NCBI GenBank assembly: GCA_002343445.1
Contig: DDSP01000018.1
Coordinates: 597-22,870, forward strand
From: Chthonomonas sp. UBA2387
GTDB lineage: Bacteria; Armatimonadota; Fimbriimonadia; Fimbriimonadales; Fimbriimonadaceae
Direction: 5' to 3'
DNA: 22,274 nucleotides
The stretch's first letter is position 1; every line of letters begins with the position of its first letter. The notes beneath the pieces were generated by a model. It had not been told where the DNA came from. It saw only the letters and a list, made by a program, of their open reading frames with translations, and ran no database searches. The translations under genes were made by a program, and so were the position numbers. Of the stretch, positions 15,351 through 22,274 are shown in pieces.

Positions 15351-16090
15351 CCCGAGCGAATTGCGCAGTAGTGCACGCGGTCGCTGGTCTTCTTAGGTCG
15401 TTCGAGACCATAGCTGTCGAAGACCTCGACGGACTCGAAGCCCGCCGATTCCAGCACCGCGCGCACCTCGTCGTCGGAATGCGCCCGCTGCACATGCGTC
15501 TCGTGGTGCTTGGTGTCTCCGTGCCAGAAGTCCATTTCCACGCGGATCAGCCGCGTATCGGGGTCCCATTGGCCGCGCCAATCGTAACGGACCCGCGACT
15601 TGGCCGAGAGGTTCGCTTGGTCGAACATCGATTGCTCGAACGCATAGGCCGTGTTGAGGTCGAAGATGAACGAACCACCCGCCGGCAGATGCTCGGCCAC
15701 GCGTTGCACGGCCTGCTCGAACCCCTCCAATGTGGCGATGTAGTTCAGGCTGTCGAAGAACGAGAACGCCGCGTCGAACGTGTCCTCGAACGCGAACGTG
15801 CGCGCGTCCATGCACTCGTACCGGATGTCCAGTTTCTTGCGGGCGGCTTTGCGGCGGGCGACGGCGATCATCTTCTCCGAGCCGTCGAAGCCCGTCATCT
15901 GCAGCCCTTCCTTGGTCAGCCGCTCGCACATGGTCCCCGTGCCGCAACACACGTCGAGCACGGCTTTGGGGTGGACGTCCTGCTTCGCCAGCAGCAACAG
16001 GTAATAGCCCGTCCACATGGCGTACGGGACGCCCTTCATCAGGTCGTCGTAGAAGCCCGCGATGGACGTGAAGCTTTCGGCGTCGCCCAA
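15347..16090 (-). CDS. SAM-dependent class I methyltransferase
   Basis: A 247-residue protein with motif I VLDVCCGTGTMCERL, motif II region MTGFDGSEKMIAVARRKA, an acidic CMDARTF and the post-motif FDAAFSFFDSLNYI. The opening IAGFYDDLMKGVPYAMWTGYY is the standard N-terminal helix of small-molecule methyltransferases annotated as UbiE/class I type. Substrate is unknown. The TTG at 16090 is chosen because the conserved FYDDLM segment lies upstream of the first ATG (16039) and TTG is the only usual start codon after the upstream stop, 5 nt away. It likely forms an operon with the exported TPR gene. The stop overlaps that of the VWA gene by 4 bp. Confidence 0.88.
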   Translation of the reverse strand: MGDAESFTSIAGFYDDLMKGVPYAMWTGYYLLLLAKQDVHPKAVLDVCCGTGTMCERLTKEGLQMTGFDGSEKMIAVARRKAARKKLDIRYECMDARTFAFEDTFDAAFSFFDSLNYIATLEGFEQAVQRVAEHLPAGGSFIFDLNTAYAFEQSMFDQANLSAKSRVRYDWRGQWDPDTRLIRVEMDFWHGDTKHHETHVQRAHSDDEVRAVLESAGFESVEVFDSYGLERPKKTSDRVHYCAIRSG

Positions 16091-16095
16091 GGTGT

Positions 16096-17778
16096 CTACT
16101 TCGGCGGCTCGATCACCGGCGTGCGGCCCTTGGAATCGAAGTACCGCCACACGGCTTCGGCGTTCGGGATCGGTCGGCCCGAGAGCGACGTATCCAACCG
16201 GCCCGCCCGCTGAAGCGCGGCGAAGCTGTCCGGGTTGTTCCCTGCTGCGCTCAGCGCTGCGCTGAACGCGTATTGAGCCAGAGCCGACGTCGGTCCCGAT
16301 CGCGCGCCGAGTTCCGCCAACCGCAGCGCTTCTTCCTTGTTGCCCATCAGCAACTCGATGGTGGCGCGAACAGCCAGCGCCCGGGCCGAGTCTTCCTTGG
16401 CCGCGTGGGCCGCTTCGACGAAGACCTTGGCGATCTTGAACTGGTCCATCTGCTTCGCCTGGTTCTCGGCCTTCTTGTCCTCCTCGGTGACGTTGGTCGG
16501 GTACGTCTTCAGGGCGAACAGGACGATCTCGTTGGCACGCTCGTGCAGAAGCTCCATGCTCACGGGCTCGGCGAGCAGGCCGCGCTCCAGATACCGACGC
16601 GCCTCGACGGGCTGGTTCAGCCGGTGGCTGAGCGCGCACAGGTAGTACTGGACCACGGCGCTGTGCTCGCGTTCGCTGGCCAGGGACTGCACGATCTGAG
16701 CCAGAGCGGCGGTCTTGTTGTCGCGCAGAGCGAGGAAGGCCCTGGCGGTCTGGACGCCGGGCGAGTTGCCGGTTGCGGCGCGCATGGCCTCGTCCGATTT
16801 GGCTTGATCGCCCAGAAGGGCGTAAAGGATGCCCTCGAGCGCGTGGCCGTAGGCGTCGAGGTTGGCCGATCGCTTGTGCCGCGCCAACACCGAGAAAGCC
16901 TCTTCCCACTTCTCGTTTTGGATGAGGGCGTAAAGGAGCCGCTTGAACACGTCGCTGCGGCGGTCGTCTTGGTTGAATGCGGGTGTGAGCGCGATCACGG
17001 CCAGCGAGTAGCGACCGGCTTGGATCGCGCGGTCCGCCACTTCCAATCGGTTGTCGTCTTTGGCCGGGCCGAGGTTCTGCAGTTGGCTCGAGAGCGCCTG
17101 CAAGCGGGCCTTTACGGCCCCCGAAAGCGCATCGCGCATGGCGTCGAGCGTCTCTTGGTGGCTGCCGTCCGCCCGGGCGAACGTGCCGAAGGCGCGGCGG
17201 ATGCGGGCGCTGGCCAGCAGATTCAGAGCTTCGGTCGCAGCCGCGTCCTCGGCGATGACTTCCTCGAGATAGCGCTCGGCGATGTCCAGTGTTCCCTTGC
17301 CCAGATACCCCCGCGCCAGAGCGACACGGGCACCGGCGTCGCCGGGCTTCGCGCGAAGAGCGACTCGGGAGTGATGGATCGCCACGTCCCACTTGGATTC
17401 GGTGAGTGCCGCACGCGCCAAGTCGAGGTGGTGTTCGGCTCCGAGCGCCACACCGTTGTCCACCTTGACCGACAGCGTCAGTTCGCCCTTTTCGTTCTCA
17501 GTGGTGTAAGCGGCGAAGCGGACCGAAACCGGGCCGTCGCCGCGGGTCAGCGTGTCGAAATCAAACTCGTACGGCGTGCTGGTGTCGGTACCGAGCAAAT
17601 CGCCGTCTACATAGCATTCAACCACGCGGACAGGCTGCTCCGCGGAGACGCCGACGCGGAAACGGTGGACGCCCTGAATCGTGGCGCCCGCTTCGGTCCT
17701 CGACGTAAGCTCGACCTTGGCCAGAGCGAAGGGGGCGCACAGCGCCAAGCCGACAACGGCCATCATGTGGACTCTCAT
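16096..17778 (-). CDS. Exported protein with N-terminal Ig-like domain and TPR-like repeats
   Basis: A 560-residue protein. Residues 1-20 (MMAVVGLALCAPFALA core) form a clear signal peptide. Residues about 25-115 resemble a bacterial Ig-like domain of the type that follows a 'vdg' loop (VECYVDGDLLGTDTSTPYEFDFDT). From about 118 to the end the protein is helical with TPR-like units, for example DLARAALTESKWDVAIHHSRVALRAKPGD, ALARGYLGKGTLDIAERYLEEVI and VEARRYLERGLLAEPVSMELLHE. It probably works outside the cytoplasm as a protein-interaction scaffold; the partner is unknown. The first ATG (17778) has no SD; an ATG at 17766 is an alternative. It is 45 nt after the PII gene and 5 nt before the methyltransferase start. 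Confidence 0.82.
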   Translation of the reverse strand: MRVHMMAVVGLALCAPFALAKVELTSRTEAGATIQGVHRFRVGVSAEQPVRVVECYVDGDLLGTDTSTPYEFDFDTLTRGDGPVSVRFAAYTTENEKGELTLSVKVDNGVALGAEHHLDLARAALTESKWDVAIHHSRVALRAKPGDAGARVALARGYLGKGTLDIAERYLEEVIAEDAAATEALNLLASARIRRAFGTFARADGSHQETLDAMRDALSGAVKARLQALSSQLQNLGPAKDDNRLEVADRAIQAGRYSLAVIALTPAFNQDDRRSDVFKRLLYALIQNEKWEEAFSVLARHKRSANLDAYGHALEGILYALLGDQAKSDEAMRAATGNSPGVQTARAFLALRDNKTAALAQIVQSLASEREHSAVVQYYLCALSHRLNQPVEARRYLERGLLAEPVSMELLHERANEIVLFALKTYPTNVTEEDKKAENQAKQMDQFKIAKVFVEAAHAAKEDSARALAVRATIELLMGNKEEALRLAELGARSGPTSALAQYAFSAALSAAGNNPDSFAALQRAGRLDTSLSGRPIPNAEAVWRYFDSKGRTPVIEPPK

Positions 17779-17823
17779 ATGGCTACCCAGAACGCGCCGG
17801 GGGACCGACGCGTTTCCATTCTG

Positions 17824-18162
17824 TCAGATTGCCAAGTCTCCACGCTCCCCGGTTCGCACGCGCATCGCGTCCAAAAGGGGTTCGACGAAGATCTTCCCGT
17901 CGCCGGATTCGCCCGTTCGAGCGTTCTCGATGATCTGCTCGATCACCTGTTCGACCAGATCGTCCGGGACCGCGACCTCGATCTTGGCGCGGATCGGCAA
18001 GGTCACCACTGGGCCATCGGTGCCCATCCATTCGCTGGCTTCGGGCGAATTGCCGCGTCCTCGAATGTCGGAGACCGTCAATCCTGTGACGCCGATGGCG
18101 GCGATCGCCGACTTGACCTGCTCCAACCGGTGCGGCCGGATGTAGCACGTCACGCGCTTCAC
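17824..18162 (-). CDS. Divergent PII signal-transduction protein lacking Tyr51 and Gln39
   Basis: A 112-residue protein, the exact length of E. coli GlnB, which aligns from memory without gaps. Conserved: RVTCYIRP start, GLTVSDIRGRG, the B-loop TGESGDGKIFV with G87, G89 and K90, and C-loop R101, R103 in MRVRTGE, all ATP/ADP contacts. Changed: the T-loop (37-55) reads GNSPEASEWMGTDGPVVTL, so Tyr51, the uridylylation site, is Pro; Gln39, which helps bind Mg-ATP and 2-oxoglutarate, is Ser; K58 is Arg and K85 is Glu. It likely still binds adenine nucleotides but should not be uridylylated. Start GTG 18162 overlaps the upstream stop as GTGA, so it is coupled to the BI-1-like membrane protein. No amtB or glnA is nearby. 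Confidence 0.9.
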   Translation of the reverse strand: MKRVTCYIRPHRLEQVKSAIAAIGVTGLTVSDIRGRGNSPEASEWMGTDGPVVTLPIRAKIEVAVPDDLVEQVIEQIIENARTGESGDGKIFVEPLLDAMRVRTGERGDLAI

Positions 18163-18869
18163 GACGAGCCGTCCTTGGGAACCAGGGTCCCGAGTGGATA
18201 CTTGCGCCAGTGCTGCAACACGCGACCCGAATAGGTGATGCCATTGAGCAGGTCGCGGTAGAGATCGCACACGGCTGGCCACACTTCGTCCGGGCGTCGG
18301 CGCTTGGTGACCATCGCCAGGTCGTAAGTGAGATAGAACACCATCGCGCCGGTGCCCAGAAACGCGAAGGTCGTGGTCGCCAGCGGTTGGCCCACCTGCA
18401 TCACGTTCCAACCGGCGAAGCCCAGCGCCGCGATCAGCGAGACTCCGAACTGGCCGATGAAGCTGAAATCGCGCCCGCAGAGCACGGCATAGCTGAACCA
18501 CCCGATCAGCCCGGCGAGAGGGACTTCCAGCATCGCTCCCGACTCTCCGCCCCAGGCGAGCATCCGACCGAGGCAAATCAGGAACGGGGGCAGAATGAGC
18601 CAAGAGAGGATCGCGTCGAGCTTCGAGCGGTTGATCGCGAGCTGACGGATGACGCTCATCGCCCCGAGACCCAGCAGCGTACCGACCAACGCCTGAGCTG
18701 GGTTGAGCGGAATCTGGTCGGATTCCAACACCACAGACACGACCGCTCCGACGGTCAGGAAATGCAGCGCCAAGACGCGCCTGATGAACCCCAAACGCAC
18801 CGTGTAGCGGCTCTCGGAGGCATTTCCGGGAATCTCGATGGGCTCCGGAAAATAGGGCGGGATGTTCAT
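18159..18869 (-). CDS. BI-1/TMBIM-like seven-helix membrane protein
   Basis: A 236-residue membrane protein with about seven hydrophobic segments from residue 30 to 185. The N-terminal RLGFIRRVLALHFLTVGAVV and the end, YLTYDLAMVTKRR...CDLYRDLLNGITYSGRVL, match the Bax inhibitor-1 family pattern (FLRKVY..., YD..., LYLDFINLF). In B. subtilis YetJ, a pH-sensitive calcium leak channel, two aspartates in these places form the gate; here D183 and D206 are 23 apart against 24 in YetJ. Ion transport is inference. The ATG at 18869 has a strong SD (GGAGGG, 8-nt spacing), starts 4 nt after the thyX stop, and its own stop overlaps the PII start. Confidence 0.72.
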   Translation of the reverse strand: MNIPPYFPEPIEIPGNASESRYTVRLGFIRRVLALHFLTVGAVVSVVLESDQIPLNPAQALVGTLLGLGAMSVIRQLAINRSKLDAILSWLILPPFLICLGRMLAWGGESGAMLEVPLAGLIGWFSYAVLCGRDFSFIGQFGVSLIAALGFAGWNVMQVGQPLATTTFAFLGTGAMVFYLTYDLAMVTKRRRPDEVWPAVCDLYRDLLNGITYSGRVLQHWRKYPLGTLVPKDGSS

Positions 18870-18873
18870 GACG

Positions 18874-19746
18874 TCAACCCTCCGGAACGGAGGTCTCGAA
18901 CGCCAGGTTCTCGGTGCCGCGCATCGCGCGCAGTTTGGCCTCGAACGTCTCCAGGTCCCGTCCTTCGAGCGGGCACGGGCGGCCGTCCAGCCGCGCGGCC
19001 AGCGCCTCGCACTCCTTTTGCGAGAACTTCACGGCATGCAGGGCGTGTTGCTCGAACGCCTCGTAAGCGATGGGAGCGACGGCCCTAGCACACTGGGCCA
19101 ACGCCTCGCCGTAGGCGCGAATCTCGTATTGGGCGTGCGGGTCCATGCGCAGACGCAAGAAGTGGAACAGGTTGTGGAGGTCGCACTGCCAGTACCACTC
19201 GGTGTACGTGGAGAGAGGGAGGTTGGCCCTTGCGAGTTCCCGCGCCACGCCTTGGTCCAGCATGCCTTCGTAATGGCGGTAGATGGTGGCTTGGTCGCCT
19301 CGCCACTCGTCCAAGATGCTCGAGACGACTTCCTCGGGAAGCGCTTCGGACGAACGCCCCTGCTTGTTCGAGGCGCTCTGATACCGCACCTGCTCGGGGT
19401 CCGGGACGTAGAACTCGTCCTTCATCACGCTGTAGCGGCCGCTGATCTCATTCAGCCGTGCCGTCCGGTGCCGCACCCATTGGCGGGCGACGAAGATCGG
19501 CATTTTCGCATGGAAAGTGAGCACGACCTGCTCGAACGGCGACGTGTGTTCGTTGCGCAGCAGGTAGTGGATCAGGCCTCGGTCTTGCCGGTACGTCTTG
19601 GTGCCCTCGCCGTAGCTGACACGGGCCGCTTGGACGATGCGCGCATCGCCGCCCAAGTAATCCACGAGCCGCACGAACCCTTTATCCAAGACCGGGATGG
19701 GCTGGTCTAGCAACGCTTCGGCTTCGGGGACGACGATCCTCGCCAT
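18874..19746 (-). CDS. thyX: Flavin-dependent thymidylate synthase (ThyX)
   Basis: A 290-residue enzyme that makes dTMP from dUMP using FAD, NADPH and methylene-tetrahydrofolate. The ThyX motif is at residues 92-106 (RHRTARLNEISGRYS), preceded by NEHTSPFEQ (66-73 region) and FVARQWVRHR; YWQCDLHNLFHFLRLRMD and AQYEIRAY follow, all typical. Length is somewhat longer than the usual 220-250 owing to the C-terminal tail (LDGRPCPLEGRDLETFEAKL). ATG 19746 is chosen; an upstream in-frame codon would add 22 residues overlapping the divergent gene. No SD is present; CAGAAT 8 nt upstream may be a -10. First gene of the minus-strand block with the BI-1-like and PII genes. Confidence 0.97.
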   Translation of the reverse strand: MARIVVPEAEALLDQPIPVLDKGFVRLVDYLGGDARIVQAARVSYGEGTKTYRQDRGLIHYLLRNEHTSPFEQVVLTFHAKMPIFVARQWVRHRTARLNEISGRYSVMKDEFYVPDPEQVRYQSASNKQGRSSEALPEEVVSSILDEWRGDQATIYRHYEGMLDQGVARELARANLPLSTYTEWYWQCDLHNLFHFLRLRMDPHAQYEIRAYGEALAQCARAVAPIAYEAFEQHALHAVKFSQKECEALAARLDGRPCPLEGRDLETFEAKLRAMRGTENLAFETSVPEG

Positions 19747-19786
19747 GTGGGTTGATTCTGGCACGTCGGGACCCTGCGGGTCGGGG

Positions 19787-19792
19787 TACCTT
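19787..19792 (+). promoter_or_regulatory. Candidate -10 box (TACCTT), 7 nt before an ATG
   Basis: TACCTT lies 7 nt before the ATG at 19800 in the 53-bp divergent gap with thyX. No SD is present between it and the start, consistent with a leaderless mRNA. No -35 consensus is visible. Confidence 0.4.
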
Positions 19793-19799
19793 GCCCACC

Positions 19800-20762
19800 A
19801 TGAGCCAGCCATCGGTGTCCTTCGACGATGTGTGCTCCGCTGCCGAACGCCTGGCGGGCGTCGCCCATCGGACCCCGGTGTTCACGTCGCGCACGCTCGA
19901 CGAACGCATCGGCGGCCAGGTCTTCGTGAAGGCCGAGAACCTCCAACGCGTCGGCGCGTTCAAGTTCCGGGGAGCCTACAACGCATTGTCGAGGCTCGAC
20001 CGTCCGGCGGGTGTGCTCACGTTCTCGTCCGGCAACCACGCCCAAGCCGTCGCGCTTGCCGGGAGGCTGTTGGGCATCCCTGTGGTCGTCGTGATGCCCG
20101 ACGACGCCCCAGCCGTGAAGGTGGATGGCACCCGGGGTTACGGGGCCGAGGTCATCCTCTACCACCGCGACGAGATCAGCCGCGAAGCGCTTGGGGCGCG
20201 GCTGTCCGAGGAGCGTGGCCTCACCGTGGTCCACCCTTACGACCATGCCCACATCATCGCGGGCCAAGGCACCGCCGCCAAGGAACTGATCGAGGAAGTC
20301 GGGCCGCTCGACCTATTGCTGACGCCCGTGGGAGGCGGGGGGCTCTTGGCCGGCAGCGCGTTGAGCGCCCACGCCCTTTGCCCCGAGGCGCGGGTGATCG
20401 GCGTCGAACCCGCCGGGGCCGACGATGCCGCCCGCTCGTTCGCCTCGGGCACCATCCAACGGTGCGACGACCCGCAGACGATCGCCGACGGCGCGCGGAC
20501 GCCCTTTGTGGGCAAGCTCAACTTCCAGGTCTTCCAGCAACACGTGACCGACATCGTGACGCAGGACGACGACGCATTGATCCGCGCGATGCGGTTCGTG
20601 TGGGAGCGCATGAAGCTGCTCATCGAGCCCACCGCCGCTTTGCCCTTCGCCGCTCTGCTCGGCGGTCGGGTCCCCGGTCGGGGGCTTCGGGTCGGCGTGA
20701 TCGCTTCTGGTGGCAACATGGACCCTGTGGCCGTCGGACGGCTGTTCGAGGGGTCTCGGTGA
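19800..20762 (+). CDS. PLP-dependent serine/threonine dehydratase-like enzyme (or serine racemase)
   Basis: A 320-residue fold-type II PLP enzyme. K55 in GAFKFRGAYN forms the Schiff base, SSGNHAQ (76-82) binds the substrate carboxylate and the phosphate loop is GGGGL (178-182). The C-terminal IASGGN contacts the pyridine ring. ENLQRVGAFKFRGA is the form seen in short serine racemases, threo-3-hydroxyaspartate ammonia-lyases and catabolic threonine dehydratases. The ACT regulatory domain of biosynthetic IlvA is absent, so feedback by isoleucine is unlikely. It would deaminate a hydroxy-amino acid, or racemise serine, in the cytoplasm. Its TGA overlaps the GTG start of rsmG. Confidence 0.9.
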   Translation: MSQPSVSFDDVCSAAERLAGVAHRTPVFTSRTLDERIGGQVFVKAENLQRVGAFKFRGAYNALSRLDRPAGVLTFSSGNHAQAVALAGRLLGIPVVVVMPDDAPAVKVDGTRGYGAEVILYHRDEISREALGARLSEERGLTVVHPYDHAHIIAGQGTAAKELIEEVGPLDLLLTPVGGGGLLAGSALSAHALCPEARVIGVEPAGADDAARSFASGTIQRCDDPQTIADGARTPFVGKLNFQVFQQHVTDIVTQDDDALIRAMRFVWERMKLLIEPTAALPFAALLGGRVPGRGLRVGVIASGGNMDPVAVGRLFEGSR

Positions 20763-21445
20763 ACGACTCCGAGTTCGCCGCCGCACTCGAGGGACTTGGC
20801 ATCGTGGTCGCCGAGGGGTTGGTGACTTCGTTCGATGCGTTCGAGGAGGACCTGTATGCTCAGAACCAGGTGATGAACCTGACCCGGGTGGATCGGGCCG
20901 ATTGCCGCGTGCGCCACTTCCTCGATTCGCTCCTGATCGCGCCCCTGATTCCACAGGGCGCCGACGTGTTGGACCTCGGCACCGGCCCCGGTTTCCCGGC
21001 TTGGCCCCTCGCCGTCGCTCGGCCCGATCTGCGCGTGACGGCACTGGATTCCTCGGGCAAGATGCTTGGCTTCCTGCGCCGCCATCCGTTGCCGAACCTC
21101 GAAGTCGTGCAAGAGCGCGCCGAGGATTGGCCGGTCGAGGAGCGGTTCGATGTCGTCACCGGACGGGCGCTGGCCCCTCTGGCGGCTCAGTTGGAAATCA
21201 GCGTACGCCCGTGTCGCGTCGGGGGTCGGGTGATCCCGCTGCGGACCCATGCGGACATGGAAGCGGCCACACACCTCGCCACCGCGGTGATCGGTCTGCG
21301 TCGAGCCAAGATCCTGCGTGTGCCATTGCCGGGCAGCGATGCCGTTCGCGTGCTTCCGATCTACGAGAAGGTGCGCCGTACACCCAAAGGCTATCCCCGC
21401 CCCTGGGCGCGGATCAAGGCCGACCCGATCGGCTCGGGCGGCTAG
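20759..21445 (+). CDS. rsmG: 16S rRNA (guanine-N7)-methyltransferase RsmG
   Basis: A 228-residue SAM-dependent enzyme that methylates G527 of 16S rRNA. Family hallmarks are MNLTRV in the N-terminal region, RHFLDSLLIAPLI, motif I LDLGTGPGFPAWPLAVARP, LDSSGKMLGFLRR, a VTGRALAPL active-site segment and a C-terminal KGYPRPWARIKADPI, close to the usual YPR..G end. Start GTG 20759 overlaps the preceding stop as GTGA, so translation is probably coupled to the PLP enzyme. The usual neighbours mnmG, parA and parB are not seen. Its stop shares a CTAG with the convergent scpA. Confidence 0.94.
   Translation: MNDSEFAAALEGLGIVVAEGLVTSFDAFEEDLYAQNQVMNLTRVDRADCRVRHFLDSLLIAPLIPQGADVLDLGTGPGFPAWPLAVARPDLRVTALDSSGKMLGFLRRHPLPNLEVVQERAEDWPVEERFDVVTGRALAPLAAQLEISVRPCRVGGRVIPLRTHADMEAATHLATAVIGLRRAKILRVPLPGSDAVRVLPIYEKVRRTPKGYPRPWARIKADPIGSGG
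21442..21445. other. Second shared CTAG stop of convergent genes
   Basis: rsmG stops at TAG 21443-21445 and scpA at TAG on the opposite strand (21444-21442), again sharing CTAG. This is the same arrangement as at 15347-15350. Confidence 0.85.
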
Positions 21446-22203
21446 GCTTTGCCGCGCGCGAACAGCACGGATTCGCCTTCGACCTTGGCCTTCGCCTGGT
21501 GCAGCCGCATGAGTTCCAGCAGGGCCAGGAACCACCAAACGGCCTCGGTTCGCGTGAACGGCTGGACGATGAGTTCCTCCAGGCTCTTCCAATCGGGCGA
21601 GAGCGTGTGAAGCACGATCCGCATCTGCTCGCCGAGCGAGCGACGGGGCGCGACAGGCGATTCGAACTCGACGGGCTGGGCGCGGGCGAGGAGCCTTTCG
21701 AACGCCTTGGCCAGGTCGGCGATGGTCGGCGGGCGACCTTCCTGAACGGGCTCGTAGGGGTCCTGGTCGGGGTCGGGCGAACGGAAGTGCAGCCGATCGC
21801 GCAGATCCTTGCGCTCGCGCAGCGAGGAGATGGCTTCCTCGAACAAGTGGGTGGTCGGCTCGGGCAGGTCCGCGGGCTCGTCGAACTCGGGCTCGTCGTC
21901 GAACGTGGGCAGCAGCGCCCAAGCCTTGCGCTCCACCAGGTACGAAAGGGCTTCGAGGGCCGCGCCCGCGCCGTCGAAATCCCAGCCGTCGGTGGTGGTG
22001 AGGTAATCGAAGTATGCCTTGCACACGGGGGCCAGCGGCACGTCTCTCAGATCGATCCGACGGTCGCGGACGCACTGGAAGAGCGTGGCCAGAGAGCCGG
22101 CGAAGCGTGGCCCATCGACGTGGATGGGCGGAGGCGCGACGACGCCCAGTGCCGAGACGGCCTTCACTTCGGTCGTTTTGGGTTTGCGTTGTCGCGCCAC
22201 CAC
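21442..22203 (-). CDS. scpA: Segregation and condensation protein A (ScpA)
   Basis: A 253-residue kleisin-like subunit that bridges SMC heads with ScpB in the bacterial condensin. The N-terminal SMC-binding part has FAGSLATLFQCVRDRRIDLRDVPLAPVCKAYFDYL, equivalent to the classical F-x-GPLDLLL...IDI...IA...YL pattern, then ALEALSYLVERKAWALLP. A long acidic, variable middle (DDEPEFDEPADLPEP) leads to a C-terminal winged helix ending VWWFLALLELMRLHQAKAKVEGE. A basic, low-complexity N-terminal tail precedes it. Start is GTG 22203 (the next codon is also GTG) without an SD. scpB is not in the window. It is transcribed away from the tRNA gene to its right. Confidence 0.92.
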   Translation of the reverse strand: MVARQRKPKTTEVKAVSALGVVAPPPIHVDGPRFAGSLATLFQCVRDRRIDLRDVPLAPVCKAYFDYLTTTDGWDFDGAGAALEALSYLVERKAWALLPTFDDEPEFDEPADLPEPTTHLFEEAISSLRERKDLRDRLHFRSPDPDQDPYEPVQEGRPPTIADLAKAFERLLARAQPVEFESPVAPRRSLGEQMRIVLHTLSPDWKSLEELIVQPFTRTEAVWWFLALLELMRLHQAKAKVEGESVLFARGKA

Positions 22204-22236
22204 TGGGCATTCAACCCCATCCCGGCTGGCGGCTGG

Positions 22237-22242
22237 TATACT
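22237..22242 (+). promoter_or_regulatory. -10 box (TATACT) of the tRNA gene
   Basis: TATACT ends 11 nt before the first base of the mature tRNA, allowing a short 5' leader for RNase P removal. The hexamer is the same as in the VWA promoter. No clear -35 is seen. It lies in the divergent gap with scpA. Confidence 0.55.
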
Positions 22243-22253
22243 GAACCTTCCGT

Positions 22254-22274
22254 CGGGATGTGGCTCAGCTTGGT
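22254..22274 (+). tRNA. tRNA, 5' 21 nt only; probably tRNA-Pro
   Basis: The last 21 bases read as acceptor strand CGGGATG (positions 1-7), T8, G9, the 5' D-stem and the start of the D-loop (GCTCAGCTTGGT), a canonical tRNA beginning. C at position 1 is typical of tRNA-Pro in bacteria, and the wording matches common tRNA-Pro sequences. The anticodon is outside the window, so identity is not proven. Confidence 0.82.

Noticed and set aside
15393..17392. A 681-codon minus-strand frame joining the methyltransferase to an N-terminal extension
   Set aside because: The first two thirds are an Arg/Pro-rich shadow of the TPR gene; the true methyltransferase begins near 16090, after the TPR stop.
16273..18234. 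A 653-codon plus-strand frame opposite the TPR and PII genes
   Set aside because: No recognisable domain; both minus-strand genes have clear signal-peptide, TPR or PII features.
20237..22210. A 657-codon minus-strand frame covering rsmG and part of the PLP gene
   Set aside because: It is a fusion of shadows; the covered genes carry full family motifs on the plus strand.

Overview
This is a compact, GC-rich stretch of bacterial chromosome with 19 complete protein genes, one 5'-truncated gene, the RNase P RNA gene and the first bases of a tRNA at the right edge. There is no sign of prophage, insertion sequence, CRISPR array or plasmid functions. Most genes are housekeeping or cell-envelope genes. 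ThyX, ScpA, class A RNase P RNA, many GTG/TTG starts, few Shine-Dalgarno (SD) sites and several -10 boxes directly before start codons suggest a deep-branching, non-proteobacterial lineage. Armatimonadota (Fimbriimonadia-like) is my best guess, from general impression only, and is not proven here.

Layout. 1-1144: the end of an oligopeptide/dipeptide ABC transporter ATPase and a small exported protein with a PA-IL-lectin-like domain. 1224-5795: a surface-polysaccharide block of nucleotide-sugar dehydrogenase, epimerase/dehydratase and polyprenyl-phosphate sugar transferase on +, meeting a convergent O-antigen ligase-like membrane protein. 5867-6730: an alpha/beta hydrolase. 6731-7340: a region rich in inverted repeats followed by rnpB. 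7435-10344: a DNA-binding-only MerR-type protein, a TPR-glycosyltransferase and an exported protein. 10357-13328: a proteostasis pair, Hsp20 and Lon. 13374-15350: a two-gene unit of a MerR-type regulator and a VWA-domain protein that appears to end in a GspE-N/MshEN domain. 15347-19746 (minus): thyX, a BI-1/TMBIM-like membrane protein, a divergent PII protein, an exported Ig/TPR protein and a methyltransferase. 19800-21445: a PLP-dependent serine/threonine dehydratase-like enzyme and rsmG. 21442-22203 (minus): scpA, then the start of a tRNA, probably tRNA-Pro.

Three places deserve most attention. (1) In the MerR-VWA unit, both promoters carry the same three phased ACTG elements, which suggests co-regulation, and the VWA protein has an unexpected C-terminal secretion-ATPase-type domain. 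(2) A Bax-inhibitor-1-like channel candidate is translationally coupled to a 112-residue PII homologue that has lost Tyr51 and Gln39, a pairing that suggests nucleotide-sensing control of a membrane protein. (3) The 190 bp before rnpB contain several inverted repeats, two of which are mutually exclusive. At a wider scale, several genes have a TANNNT box 6-9 nt before the start codon (likely leaderless mRNAs), and three convergent gene pairs end inside palindromes, two of them on a shared CTAG.
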